Below, one piece after another: positions 34,378 to 45,090 of a stretch of DNA of 64,000 nt (positions are counted from its first letter, which is position 1; the number at the start of each line of letters is the position of its first letter). Position numbers and translations under genes: made by a program. This stretch comes from Phlebotomus papatasi. Its lineage: Eukaryota; Arthropoda; Insecta; Diptera; Psychodidae. The notes under the pieces were generated by a model. It had not been told where the DNA came from and ran no database searches. It saw only the letters and a list, made by a program, of their open reading frames with translations. The stretch lies in contig NC_077223.1 of the NCBI RefSeq assembly GCF_024763615.1, positions 3,224,001-3,288,000 on the forward strand, in the 5' to 3' direction.

Positions 34378-34450
34378 GAGATGGCAAAGCATCCCAACTT
34401 TGGTGAATGCTCGAACTCACGAGATAGATAGATCCATGGGCTAACTTTTT
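34378..34450 (-). repeat. SINE-like sequence with a box B motif (CGAGTTCGAGCATT family)
   Basis: Minus strand reads CGTGAGTTCGAGCATTCACC followed by GTTGGGATGCTTTGCCATCT. Copies: 39762-39830 (-), 48885-48950 (+), 61836-61910 (-). Confidence 0.6.
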
Positions 34451-34615
34451 GGATGTTTGTTTTATATCGGTTTAAAAATGATTAAATTCATTCAAAAATC
34501 GGAAAACAATTCTGAAATAGGAAAATTGTCTGGGGAGTGGGCATGGGCATGTTAGAAGTTAGAATGTTCTTATCATTAGTAACATGCTTACGCGCAAATA
34601 AAAAATAAATCAACT

Positions 34616-34870
34616 ACACTGAGACAAATCCTAAAAAGTTAAAATAACATTTCGGAAATGTTTATATTGCCCTGCAGTATTAATCCGAAATCGGTGTAAA
34701 TATTATGCTTTAAGGTTTAATTGAGGGTTAAAATTACCCTTCTCCATGCTAATTTTACCCTTAAAAAGTTGTAAAATTAACATTAAAAAATGTTGATAAA
34801 TTTTTACACCTAAAAAGTGTAAAAATTATGAGGAAACAAAGTTAAGTACACCCCCTTTTTTCTCAGAGTA
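34616..34870. mobile_element. CACTGAG-family MITE, copy 5
   Basis: TACACTGAGACAAATCC to CTTTTTTCTCAGAGTA; same orientation as copies 3 and 4. Confidence 0.9.
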
Positions 34871-34906
34871 CAATTACTTGACCAATTGATTACCGATTTA
34901 GACTGA

Positions 34907-35128
34907 TAGAGGGAAGTGCCCATGCTTGATACTATTGGAAGCTCCGTAATAACTAAATTTCCTATGTTTCACAATATATATATGACTCATCGCAACCATA
35001 TTTTAAAAACTATGGAAAAGTAGCCAGTTTTTAAAATATATTGCTGAGTCACGTTTATTGAGAAACATAGGAAAAATTCAGTCATTACGAAGCTTCCAAT
35101 GGTAACAAGCATGGGAACTTTCCCCTAT
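34907..35128. mobile_element. Foldback MITE (AGGGAAGTGCCCATGC ends), copy 2
   Basis: Left TAGAGGGAAGTGCCCATGCT, interior TTTCCTATGTTTCACAATA, right AAACATAGGAAAAATTCAGT and GCATGGGAACTTTCCCCTA. Confidence 0.82.
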
Positions 35129-35137
35129 AGCCGGATA

Positions 35138-35530
35138 AGAAACGTCAAGGCCCTTCCAAAAGAACAATTAAATTCAATCAAAACGGTAAAAAAATTGCCC
35201 TCCTAAGTGGTTGACTTTTGACCTTCAATTATTCAAAATGGGGAATTTTCCGATCATAGGTATGTTTGGCCGAAATGTTCCCCTGGACTACCTCTAAAAC
35301 ATATCCGAAAATCATTGAATAAACTTAGGCCAATTAAAAAAAAAAACAAAGAACCATCGTTGAGGGGTTGAAGGGGCGTTAGGAAAAAAAAGGAAGTGGG
35401 GGTCATCTAAGACCGTAAGTCGATATCTTTTACCGTTTAAACTCCAGAGCTGTGACAATTTGGAAAAAAATCGAATTATATAACTGCTATCCCTTTGAAT
35501 TCGAGCGGTAAAAAATATTTTTGGAGCGCA
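35138..35530. repeat. Old dispersed repeat (CTAAGTGGTTGA...CCGTTTAAACTCC)
   Basis: Shares an ordered set of phrases with 40021-40240 plus 40681-40795: a CTAAGTGGTTGA-like run, GACTACCTCTAAAAC, AAGTCGATATCTTTTACCG, ATTATATAACTG and GAGCGGTAAAAA. Looser relatives at 53490, 61090-61360 and 63560-63760. Confidence 0.65.
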
Positions 35531-35767
35531 AAATGTGATTCATATTTCCTTTTTCATTTTTAGATTAACAAATAATTTCTAGGAATTATTTTGTTACTGG
35601 TAAAAATATCATGTATTCACGCATGAAACATTTTCCATAAAAAACGCCCGTAATCTCAATTATTTTACTCGAATAAAACAACTTTTCCAGGAAGAAATTT
35701 AGTTGCGGAAACGTATACTACTTTTGATGAAAGAGGGAAGAAATATTTAATAAAAATATTTAACTGT

Positions 35768-35943
35768 AGGGTAAAGTGATACAAGTTGGACATGGTTTTT
35801 TTCTTGATAAATGCAGTACAAAATTTGTTTTTAAGCACAAGGAAAACAATTATAAAACTAAAGCATTAAAAATATACAAATAAAAATGAAGTACTAAATT
35901 TATCAAGAAAAAAGCCCTGTCCAACTTGTACCACTTTACCCTA
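35768..35943. mobile_element. Foldback MITE (TAGGGTAAAGTGATACAAGT ends), copy 2
   Basis: A nearly perfect 175-bp inverted repeat: GGGTAAAGTGATACAAGTTG and TTTCTTGATAAATGCAGTA pair with CTAAATTTATCAAGAAAAA and CAACTTGTACCACTTTACCC. TA at both edges. Confidence 0.92.
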
Positions 35944-36090
35944 TTCAACAAGTAAAATTTTACAATTTCTGTGTTAAGTATCTGCTTAACATAATTACAT
36001 TGATGATGCCTTTGCAAAATTACCCTCAAATTCCAAAGTCTTTCGACGAACCTCTTTTTCTTGAGTAATGTAAAATAAAATTAATGAGTA

Positions 36091-36720
36091 GGGGAATTCT
36101 GTAACTGTGTTATCACACTTGCCCATTAAAATTTTAATATGATTCACATTAATTGTCGTTGGTGAGAGTCCAAATGTGTAATTTGTGTGTTTGAATCATT
36201 TTATATTCAAAATTTGATTTATTTGTTGATAAAAAGGTAGGCTTGACCCGCAAAATTTGATATAAATTGATTTATAACATTAATGCGAAAAATTAATGCG
36301 ATTTTCTCTTTAATTTTTTAATGTGAAAAATATTTATGTTTTAGGTAAATTTAAACTTATTTTTGCAGGCCAAGTCCACTTCTTTATCAATAAATAGAAA
36401 AACCCCAAATATTAAGTGACTCAAAGACGCAAGTAACATATTTGGACGCTCACAAGCGACAATTAATGTGAATCACATTAAAATTTTAATGCGCAAGTGT
36501 GATAACGCCGTAACAGTACGACAATGTCATATGACCATTTTATAATTTTTATTTGCTAAATTCGGAAGAACTAATTAAAAATTCAACACATATCATTTAC
36601 TTAAAGCTTCAAATAGCTGCTTGTAATGATCATTTGATGCTCACTGGGCATTAATGTTGTTCTAGTCCAGAATTCACTAAATTTACCATATGACATTGTC
36701 AAACTGTTACAGAATTCCCC
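36091..36720. mobile_element. Foldback MITE (TAGGGGAATTCTGTAAC ends), interrupted
   Basis: Right end is intact: GTCATATGGTAAATTTAG type arm closing TGTTACAGAATTCCCCTA. The left end is split: TAGGGGAATTCTGTAAC at 36089-36105, then the 404-bp insert, then GTAACAGTACGACAATGTCA at 36510. Second copy at 46093-46318. Confidence 0.9.
36106..36509. mobile_element. GGCGTTATCACACTTG-family MITE, full copy, nested
   Basis: Ends TGTGTTATCACACTTGCCC and GCGCAAGTGTGATAACGCC, arms continuing through ATTAAAATTTTAATNTGATT and ATTAATTGTCG. Flanked by a direct GTAAC/GTAAC, consistent with a 5-bp target duplication in the host element. Confidence 0.92.
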
Positions 36721-38655
36721 TACAGAAGGGTTGATTGATTGCAAGGCACATTTCAATATTATTTTACTGAACACGGAAAAAATTCAAATAACACAAGTTC
36801 AACAAAAACTTATAAATTTCACACTATATCAATATTTCTTATCCTATCTGTAGACCATTCTTATTTTCTTTTAATATGAAAAATAAATACTTTCATATCC
36901 TTTGACAGCGAAAGCTCTCAAGACACTTCTCCTGACCTCTTGCTTCGTACTTCTTGTCATCAGCAAAAGCTTCAACAATACCTTTGAGAAAATCCAGTAA
37001 AATCCTCCTTCAAAATTGCACTAATCCACTCAACAGACAATTTCTGGGATGAGCTTTTTCACAGAATCACAATCACCAGATGACTGACTGAGTATCCTCT
37101 CCATCTGGACACTTTTATTGCTTCATCGTGAGAAAAATCAATAGCAAATTGTTGCGTGAATTGTGCTTTGCTTTTGAGTAATTGAGTGAATTTGCAATGA
37201 TATCGTGGGAAAATCTTGACGATGGGCAGGAAAGTGAATTTTTCTCACCTCAAATTCTACCTAAGAACTTTCACTTCATCACTGATACTTGAAGTTTCCA
37301 CGGTATCCATTCTGAAACTGTATTCAATTTATTTTTTTTTTGCATAAATTGTTTTCGAATATTTTATTAATTAAAAAGTTACTGGAGTTGCTGGCAATTC
37401 AAAGAATTACTCTGAATAAAAGTATAACAAATATGCACGACAATTCTTTCTCTGTGGAATTTTCAAAAAAAAAAAAATCACCAAAACTGATTCATGCTGA
37501 ATGGATAAAATAAAAAAAAAATAGTTCAACATTGTATTCTCTCGACAATTCAATTTTATTCAATGGTCATGGCATAAAAAAATATATAAACATATTAAAA
37601 AATGCGCAAAAAAATGCCGCTATCGAATGCAATTTCGCGTCTACGATTGTGCATTGTTGTGCTGAGTTTGAAAAAGCCACTTCCCACTTCCGATCGAATG
37701 AACTTTTGTGCACTTTGAAGGACTCTCATTGACTATTTTTTCATTCATCCCACTTATTGACAGCCTCCTCTTGAGACTCACCCACTCAATTAATCTTGAA
37801 ATATTTCATGAGCTTTCCATACAAGAGTCTTCTTTTTCCACAAAAAAAAAAGTTACCACGCCAAATGGCAAACTAAAAAGGGTTTCATTAGAAATAAAAA
37901 CTTCAATTTAAAACCATAAAAAAGTAATATATTTCCCTCTCCAATTTTTCAGCACCATTTGCAAAATTTCCAATGGAAATTATGTCATAAAATCGTCATC
38001 AAAAAGCAGAAAATGGAAAAATCTCATCGACATGTTTTCTCGATGAATTCTCAATAACCCTTAATTTTCCAATCAGAAGACCAACAAGAAAACACGGTAA
38101 CATTTCCCATTGTTGAACGGTTAAATTCCCACGATTATCGATAAGACTCAATTTTCCGATGTAATTGAATGATTCCACGGTGTGTGGATATTTTCCTCTG
38201 GTTGAAGCGTATATAATCTCTATTCTTCACTATCTGATCACTCATGGAGAAAACAATATTTGATTTTGCAAACAAAACGGGGAAAGTGCACAACAATTGA
38301 ATGCAAACGGGGTTTATTTAAAGAAATCACGTATATAACGTAAACTTGAGCTTTCGAAGCTTCCGCGAGAGAAATTTTTCAATTTGTTCATTTAGAATAT
38401 TGCAGATTGAACAGTACTTTGGCAAAAATAGACCATTATAAATAAAATTAAAAATACTAAATTATAGAGATTTAATTCATGAAAAATAGTAAAACATACA
38501 AAAAATATTATTCCCATATTCCTTTAACCCGTTCAGTCAATGTACTAGAAATACTTGAGATAGAATGTTCATATTTTAGGATTAGTTTCCTACAGATTAG
38601 TAGATGAAATTTTTGAAAAGAAAAATTTTTTATCTATTATAGGGGCGCGGGGACT
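36721..38655. other. Unique-looking non-coding stretch with a possible core promoter
   Basis: Few repeats compared with the rest of the window. Frames of 66-67 codons at 37532-37911 show no domain. See the possible promoter at 38210. Confidence 0.4.
38210..38243 (+). promoter_or_regulatory. Possible core promoter (TATA plus initiator)
   Basis: TATATAAT at 38210-38217 is followed 28 nt later by TCACTC at 38238 (initiator-like) and at once by an ATG that opens only a 17-codon frame. If real, it would drive a non-coding or unrecognised spliced transcript; no downstream exon is evident. Confidence 0.2.
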
Positions 38656-38659
38656 CGCC

Positions 38660-38890
38660 CTCAAACACACGTCTTAAGACCGTCTTCAGACTAGAGGTTT
38701 AGCCCAGTTCCCGAGGGTCTCAAAATCTTAAACAGCAACCGATTTTATTGATTTTTCAAAATGTAATTGGTCATTTGCCCTTAATAATCCAATCCTAAGT
38801 CAAAATTTTCCAAAAAATCTTGACTAATAAGATATTAGAGAAGTTAAGCCATATGGCAAAGCCTTAGGTCTGAAGCCCGTATAACGGTCA
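38660..38890. repeat. Dispersed repeat, inverted relative to 40325-40540
   Basis: Contains GACCGTCTTCAGACTAGAGG, AATAATCCAATCCTAAGTCA, TTTTCCAAAAAATCTTGA and AAGCCTTAGGTCTGAAGCC. The partner at 40325 carries the complements in reverse order. Confidence 0.7.
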
Positions 38891-39761
38891 CTGAATTTAA
38901 ATGCTGTGCATTAATTCATTACATACTCTTTTGATTTAGATAAAATAACTATTCAAGAAAGCAAATTGGCAATCAGAATTCAAATCAGGAAAGAGGAAAG
39001 AAGCCAATTTTAATAAATTCGACGGGATGTCGAATTTTCCGTCCGCCATTTTGAGCAAAATTTTTGCATGACTTTCCGCGAAGCAAGAAAGAAATAACAA
39101 AATGTATTTTTAACTCTGTCGGACTACTTTTCCCAAGAAATTGAAGAACTAAAGTTACTAAAAATCCATTCCCAACAGCAATTCAAGTATCAGTTGCCCA
39201 GGTATAAATCATCTAAAATCACTCAATTTGCGTATGATATATAATACCATGGTAAGGAATGGGTTAATGAATCTATCCTATGTTAATATATTTTAATAGT
39301 AAAATAGTAAGTTACTTCCTAAAAAAAATGTGTCAGATTCACTAAACAATCTGTTCGAAGCCTGAAAGTTTTCCCCTACCCAGGCAAGTATCATCTTAAG
39401 TAACTTAAATTATTTTAAAGACAATATTTAAATAACCATGAAGAAAGATTTTACATTGAAATACAATACTGAAGAAGTAATTTGAGGAACCAAATTTAAT
39501 CTAAAAGTTCACGAAAAGAAGCTCTTTTAAGTCACTGTAAAATTTCAAAAACCATATACTTTATTTTAATTCTGAAACATAATTTGATGCCATTCACAGC
39601 TTATTCAACAAAGGTATTTTGATACAAAAACTCCTTTTGAAATTAAAATCCTGCATGGAGCTTCACTTTGGTACATTTTACCTACTTTTCGGCAGAAAAA
39701 AAATCCTTCAAAAATTGTATGAGGAATATTTTCGCATACAATTCAGAAGAAATTAAGCAAA

Positions 39762-39830
39762 CAGATGGCGAAGCGTCCCACCTTTGCAGAGTGCTAGAAC
39801 TCACAAGGAAAAGTTCTCTGTGTGTTATTT
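39762..39830 (-). repeat. SINE-like sequence (CGAGTTCGAGCATT family), copy
   Basis: AGATGGCGAAGCGTCCCACC, then GAGTGCTAGAACTCACAAGG; minus-strand box B is partly decayed. Confidence 0.5.
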
Positions 39831-40020
39831 TTTCGCATGCTTTTTGGATACATACCGCTTTAATAACAATTAAATTGATTGATAAATAAAGAAAACCATT
39901 CTGAAATAAGAAATTGCTTAAGAAAAGTAGGTTTCACAATACTTTAGCATAAGTAACAAGCATACGAACAAATAAAAAAGTGAATCCGAGAAAGTTAAAA
40001 ATATTTACGGATATATTACC

Positions 40021-40240
40021 GATTCACTACTGATTAAGTCCGATACATACGCGTTGGAAATTTCAAGATCTTTCAAAATCAGCCAAAAAATCCAAATTTA
40101 AGCAAATCGGTTAAAAAATAGGCCCTTCAAGTGGTTAAAATTTGATCTTCAAAAATTCGATATCGAAATGTTTTTCGAATATAGGTGTCCAAGGTCGAAA
40201 TATTCGCCTTGATTACCTCTAAAACGTATACAAAAATGAA
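40021..40240. repeat. Old dispersed repeat, copy related to 35138
   Basis: AGTGGTTAAAATTTGATCTT, then a TAGGTGTCCAAGGTCGAAAT run and ATTACCTCTAAAACGTATAC. Confidence 0.6.
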
Positions 40241-40324
40241 AAAAAATTGAGCCGTTTTCGAAATAAACCAAAAAACATGCTTTTGGATAGGGAGAAGGAG
40301 GGTGAGGGAGGGGAAAAAGAAAAA

Positions 40325-40540
40325 AGACTGTCTTATACCGGCTTCGGACCTAAAACTTAGGCTTAACTACTCTAATTTCTTATCAATCACAATTTTTTGG
40401 AAAATTTTAACTTAGGATTGGATTATTAAAGATAAGCGAACTATAAATTCTCAAAAAGCAATAAAATGGCTCGATATTCAGGATTTTAATACCTTTGGAA
40501 ATTAGGCTAAGCCTGTAATCTGAAGACCGCCTTAGGGCCT
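40325..40540. repeat. Dispersed repeat, inverted partner of 38660-38890
   Basis: TTTTAACTTAGGATTGGATT and TTAGGCTAAGCCTGTAATCT with GAAGACCGCCTTAGG at the end. Confidence 0.65.
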
Positions 40541-40669
40541 TGACAGACTTGAGGATTAGCCGAGAGACGGCTTAGCGTAAATATATTCGAAATAATGGTT
40601 AAACCACATTACTATCATTTTCCACTAAGTCGTCTGTCGGCTTAAATCGTAAGTGTGTCAAGGGCCTTA
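40536..40669. mobile_element. CGACTTAAGCCGAGAGACGG-family MITE, shortened copy
   Basis: GATTAGCCGAGAGACGGCTT then AGCGTAAATATATTCG; right TCGGCTTAAATCGTAAGTGT and GTCAAGGGCC. About 134 bp; full copies are about 216 bp. Confidence 0.75.
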
Positions 40670-40680
40670 GATAATGTTGA

Positions 40681-40795
40681 CTTATGGGGGGCTAGAAGTC
40701 GATATCTCCTACCGATTGGCCTGTAGCCGTATTACAAGTTTAAAAAAAAAGTGGATTATATAACTGTTCTCTCTATGAGTTCGAGCAGTAAAAAG
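40681..40795. repeat. Old dispersed repeat, second part of the copy at 40021
   Basis: AAGTCGATATCTCCTACCGA, TGGATTATATAACTGTTCTC and GAGTTCGAGCAGTAAAAAG match 35415-35515 in order. Two other repeats (40325 and 40536) lie between its halves. Confidence 0.6.
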
Positions 40796-41375
40796 GACAA
40801 GATGTTTTCTGAAATTGGTGACAGTGCTGTTAGAAAATCTGTCCGTGACTCAAAAATTATGAATCGTTGATGTGAAATAAAATAGAGTACATATTCCTCC
40901 CGTTCAGCAACAACCTTCCCGATTTGAGAGCTCTCTCTCGTTGAGATTTTTCCTGTACCGATTTGAAGATATATCAAAGAGAAATTACCTAAAAACCCAT
41001 TTAAAATTTGAACGTTTAAAATGTTAAACCGACAGGTTCCACAAAAGTGAGCAAGTTCATCAAAAGGACATTTATTTTAATGAAACTGCAATTCTAACGT
41101 TCTGTCATCATGAATTTCCACAAAACTACACAAAAATTCACTTTTTGAAGTTTATATACTGTTGTTGACGATTTAAGTGCCAAGAATACTGAAATTCTAA
41201 ATGGCAGAACAATCAATGCTAAAACGGCGAGTACGTGAACTTGCACTTCGGCTTCTGGTAGATTTTCGAATAGGTTTGGTTTGGCTATGGGGTGGCTTTG
41301 TCTCTTCGAAAGGTTGTTACTGAACAGAACCATTATTACCTTAATTTTTGTTTTCAAGTGATCTGCAACTAAACA

Positions 41376-41519
41376 ATGCTCAAAAATTGTATTGTATTGT
41401 ATTTATTCTTCATCTTGATTGCCATATTTCCAACCTCCCCTGCGACCATCGCCGTCTTAGCGTTGGTGACCATCCTCAAGAGTCAAAACGATGAAAAAGC
41501 TCTATCACGGGTTGTATAA
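41376..41519 (+). CDS. Candidate small secreted peptide (weak)
   Basis: A 47-codon ORF beginning MLKNCIVLYLFFILIAIFPT, which has the look of a signal peptide or membrane anchor, followed by AVLALVTILKSQNDEKALSR and a stop. I do not recognise it. A related stretch at 41962-42035 reads AVLALTTNLQSETVEKFFLR in one frame. A third on the minus strand inside a 41094-41357 frame reads LAVLALIVLPFRISVF, and a fourth scrap at about 23505 reads AAVLALLILSG. Shared nucleotides such as GCCGTCTTAGCGTT mean this may be a small gene family or simply a non-coding repeat that happens to be open. Confidence 0.25.
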   Translation: MLKNCIVLYLFFILIAIFPTSPATIAVLALVTILKSQNDEKALSRVV

Positions 41520-41929
41520 GCCAAAGTAACATTATTTGTTTACAAATCTTTCATTAAAACCACTAAATAAGAATGACTGGCAACCGTTTGGCAAATTAAA
41601 CAAGTTATCTTCCAAACTCTTCTATTGTAGCCAAGACACTCCTGGGGAAATTATAACAGACAGCAGGACTCTTATACCACAGAAACGCACCACTATAGAA
41701 AACACTGTCCCGAGACAAATTAGTGGATAACACGACGACTGAATTTGAAAATTCCTCCATTTAAACAAGCTCTTTGGAAAATCTAAACGGAGGGATCTTG
41801 ATTCGAAATCTTCATTTCGAAATAAAAGATCCGCAGTGTGGTTCGTAACTCGGAAAATTTTTGCCTATCTTTCGGCGTATAAAATCTCCCTCTGCGAAAG
41901 CTCCAATTGTTTATGTTCGGATATTTTGA

Positions 41930-42110
41930 CAGTCAAACAGTTTTGATGAAAGATTGTGTAGTTTTCAACGTCCACTGCCGTCTTAGCGTTAACGACCAAT
42001 CTCCAGAGCGAAACGGTGGAAAAGTTCTTCCTCAGGTTGTAATGCCAGTCATAAAAGAACATGAGCAAATTTTCCAAGTACTCAAATTCTCAAAAGAAGA
42101 AAATTAACGG
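41930..42110 (+). pseudogene. Frame-shifted relative of the 41376 ORF (weak)
   Basis: ATGAAAGATTGTGTAGTTTT starts a frame that leaves the AVLAL-type reading frame by one nucleotide. Downstream similarity continues past the stop (GTTGTAATGCC against GTTGTATAAGCC), which favours a duplicated segment of DNA over selection on a peptide. Confidence 0.25.
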
Positions 42111-42159
42111 ACCAGAGGATTCTTCCCTGTTGAAATCGCACTGCTTTAGAGTACTATGT

Positions 42160-43879
42160 GAAATTAAAAAAAAAAATGGCTACAGGGATATAAAGACAAA
42201 CTTAAGCTTTGGGCTTTTTTAATTTAAGGAACTAGGGCAAATTATCCAAGATTCATTGGTGCATAGGAATGAGGGGAGTATTTCGTTTTATCCTAGTTTA
42301 AACTAGCCCTGAGTGGGTATTGAACCATACGTATTAATAGGCTAATAATTTTCCATTAAAACATATTAACTCAAAACCATAAACTCCATGCTTCTCAAAA
42401 CCTTAATAAGAAATTTCCAGATGGTTAAAGTTTTTGCAAAGTTTGGTATTTATGACAATTTCGTAACTGGCAACACTATTGCTAATCCTATTCTCCAAAT
42501 TAAATTCTGCGAAATTTAATTAATAGATCATTGTGTTAAAACATAATGGCCATAATTTATCATGCGACATAAATTTCTGTACAAAAGTCTCTTCAAGTTC
42601 AACATGATTTTATGCGAAAACTTTCTACACCTTTAAACATTTCCACTGAATTGTCGCTGAAGAAGACAATTTAAGGGCTAAACTTTCTCTTGCCAAGCTC
42701 TGCATGACTTTGTGTAAAGAAAATGTTGCAGGGGGAAGAAGTGAGGAGGCTGCCAAAGGGTCACATCTCGAGGGTCGTCTGTGAGAAAATCAGCCAAATT
42801 GCTCAAGTGAAGGAGATTGATATGAGAATTTTCAAAGTTATAAGGGTTTGATCTTCCAGCGCGAGAACGTTCAATTCCTATGACCTACGACAATGTCTGG
42901 CGGCTGAGTTGTCTACCCAAAAGCTCCCCACCATTGAACTTTCAATTGCAAAAAAAAAAATAAGCACCGAGAAAAGTGCCCGCACAAAAGTGGAACAGAG
43001 CACAAATTTTCATTGTCGAGTCGCACTTGAAAATTCGGGCGGAAAAATAGAAGAGCAACAAACGAGGAAGAGATTTAGTTTGGGCATGTTTGAAGAATGG
43101 GTTTCTTGCACTCACACTCAAGGGCTCCCCCATGGACTCCTTCCCGTTCAGGTGACGGACATACAAATCGTCCAATTTTGTGCTATTTGGAACAGGTTAA
43201 GGAGGACAAATTGGTAGCAGCACGAAAACGAGGTATTTCTCGAGCTAATTTACAGCAAATTCAAGTGTTTTCTTCGATAGAAACCACACCATTAAAGTCA
43301 ATGTCAGTGTGGATAGTACAGTTGGTGGATTGAGATAAGGAGTGCCAGCTAGAGCTTCTTCGCTGATTGCTCGTCTGTTTGACAAATAATCATATTAATG
43401 TCTTGCAGACGGATCGTAAATATTTTTTAGAGCAGACTGTCTTTAAATCTGGGTAGAGATTTTATAACTGATTTCCGTTACATTTAAATTCAAGCCTATC
43501 GTTAACAAAATCAATGCTTGAAAATTATATATCTTTATTTATGGTGCTACGCTAATGAAAAATGAACGTGTTTTTTATCAATTTACTATTCTCAAGTGTT
43601 TCTGCAATATCGACTTTTCTTATGTTCGTTCTTGTCTAAACTGTTTTACCTGCAATCCATATAAAGAACTAATATAAAGAATAGTAGGTAAAATAAAAAA
43701 AGAAGCACTTAACATTAATCATTTCTAATTTTAGAAGCAGGTAATTTTGAATTTGTAAAGCAAATATTATTCAAAATAAGGTTATCTACCTGAACATATT
43801 ATCTCACAGAGGAACTATGCCTTTCCTGAAGGGGAGTGGAAGCGATTCTAAGATACTTAAAGCTAGAAAATTTCATAAA
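42160..43879. other. Intergenic, no supported gene
   Basis: A GC-richer island at 42890-43220 gives 77-102 codon frames on both strands (for example MSTQKLPTIELSIAKKKIS). None shows a domain or signal peptide, and overlapping frames on both strands speak for chance. A decayed foldback relative of 28548 lies at 43571-43715. Confidence 0.4.
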
Positions 43880-43975
43880 ACCAAAAAGAAACACTCGGAT
43901 ACCTCGGATATGAGACACTTGCATCATAGAGCAAGAGCCCTACCACTGAACTCATTTAGAACCTATCTAGATCCA
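43880..43975 (-). repeat. SINE head (CAAGTGGTAGGGCACTCGCT family), copy
   Basis: Minus strand: TCAGTGGTAGGGCTCTTGCT then CTATGATGCAAGTGTC, close to the head of the SINE at 51425. The open frame across it is fortuitous. Confidence 0.65.
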
Positions 43976-44813
43976 GCGCTTAAACGCGTTAAAAAAAATA
44001 GGCCACACCCCTTTTAAAAGACAATTTATTTAAAATTTAAAAATACGATGAAATATATATCGAATTTTGAAATTGAAGGCAAAAGAAAAATCGGAGCTTC
44101 TGGTCTCGAAAGCCATGATCATCATTGATTTGAATAGGTTCCCTATCAAACTCCCAAATTTGAATTCACTATCCAGTATGGGTCCCTGCTGACCTGAGAA
44201 CCAATATCTCTTCAATATAATTCGATTATATTTACGCTAAGCGTAAATATAATTCAAGTAAATACTCAAGACTGTACAGACTCTAACCAATGGCCTCAGG
44301 CTCAAAATTAGACTTGACTTTCGGAAATTTCGAAACTCCTGAACAAGAGTGTAATTGAATGATTTTTCTGATTTTCTTAACAACAAAGTGCGGACTAACA
44401 CAATTTGACTATCGAGATGTTTCGAAATTTGAACAAAAATCACATCAGCCACAATACGAATTTGTCAAATCAAAATGACATTTCTTTGGCTTTCGAATTG
44501 ATCTTCGAATAATTTTTCAAAATAAGTTTTCGAAGATTGCCACCACAAACTGTCGTACTAGATAAATTTATGTCCACATTTGACAGTTTTTCCTATACAC
44601 AAGTGTTATAAAATTTTCTTCAATATGGTGAGAAATTCTTCAAGTGTGTAGACGTAGAGATCTTGAAAGAGAAAAATTATGGTGCCATGTCACTGAACAA
44701 CTCAGCATATGTGCAATTAAGAAACTTTAAAAGATTTTAACACAGGCTGCAAACGTATAAGCTTAGCCATATGGCTTAACCCCTGTAATTACGGTATCAG
44801 TTATGCCCTAGAC

Positions 44814-45029
44814 ACACTTACAACTTAAGCCGAGATACGGATTGATGTAAATTGTAATCGAAATAATGATCGGATTGCATTTCGATCAGCTTCTGACTAA
44901 TTCGTCTCTCGGCTTATGTTGAAAAACAGCTTAGTTAGTGGGAAACCAATTTCAATTTAGTGAAATCAATATTTTAATTATAATTACGTTAAACCATTTT
45001 TCGGCATAAACCGTAAGTGTATCTGCGGT
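44814..45029. mobile_element. CGACTTAAGCCGAGAGACGG-family MITE, copy
   Basis: GCCCTAGACACACTTACAAC, TTAAGCCGAGATACGG, interior inverted TTCGTCTCTCGGCTTA, right end CGTAAGTGTATCTGCGG. Confidence 0.78.
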
Positions 45030-45090
45030 ACTAAGTTTGGAAAATTTAGACATAGGATTGGATCAATGGCAAATGATCTATTCTTTCCGT

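Noticed and set aside
42909..43217. 102-codon ORF in a GC-richer island
   Set aside because: Frames are open on both strands and in two + frames, no start context, domain or signal peptide.
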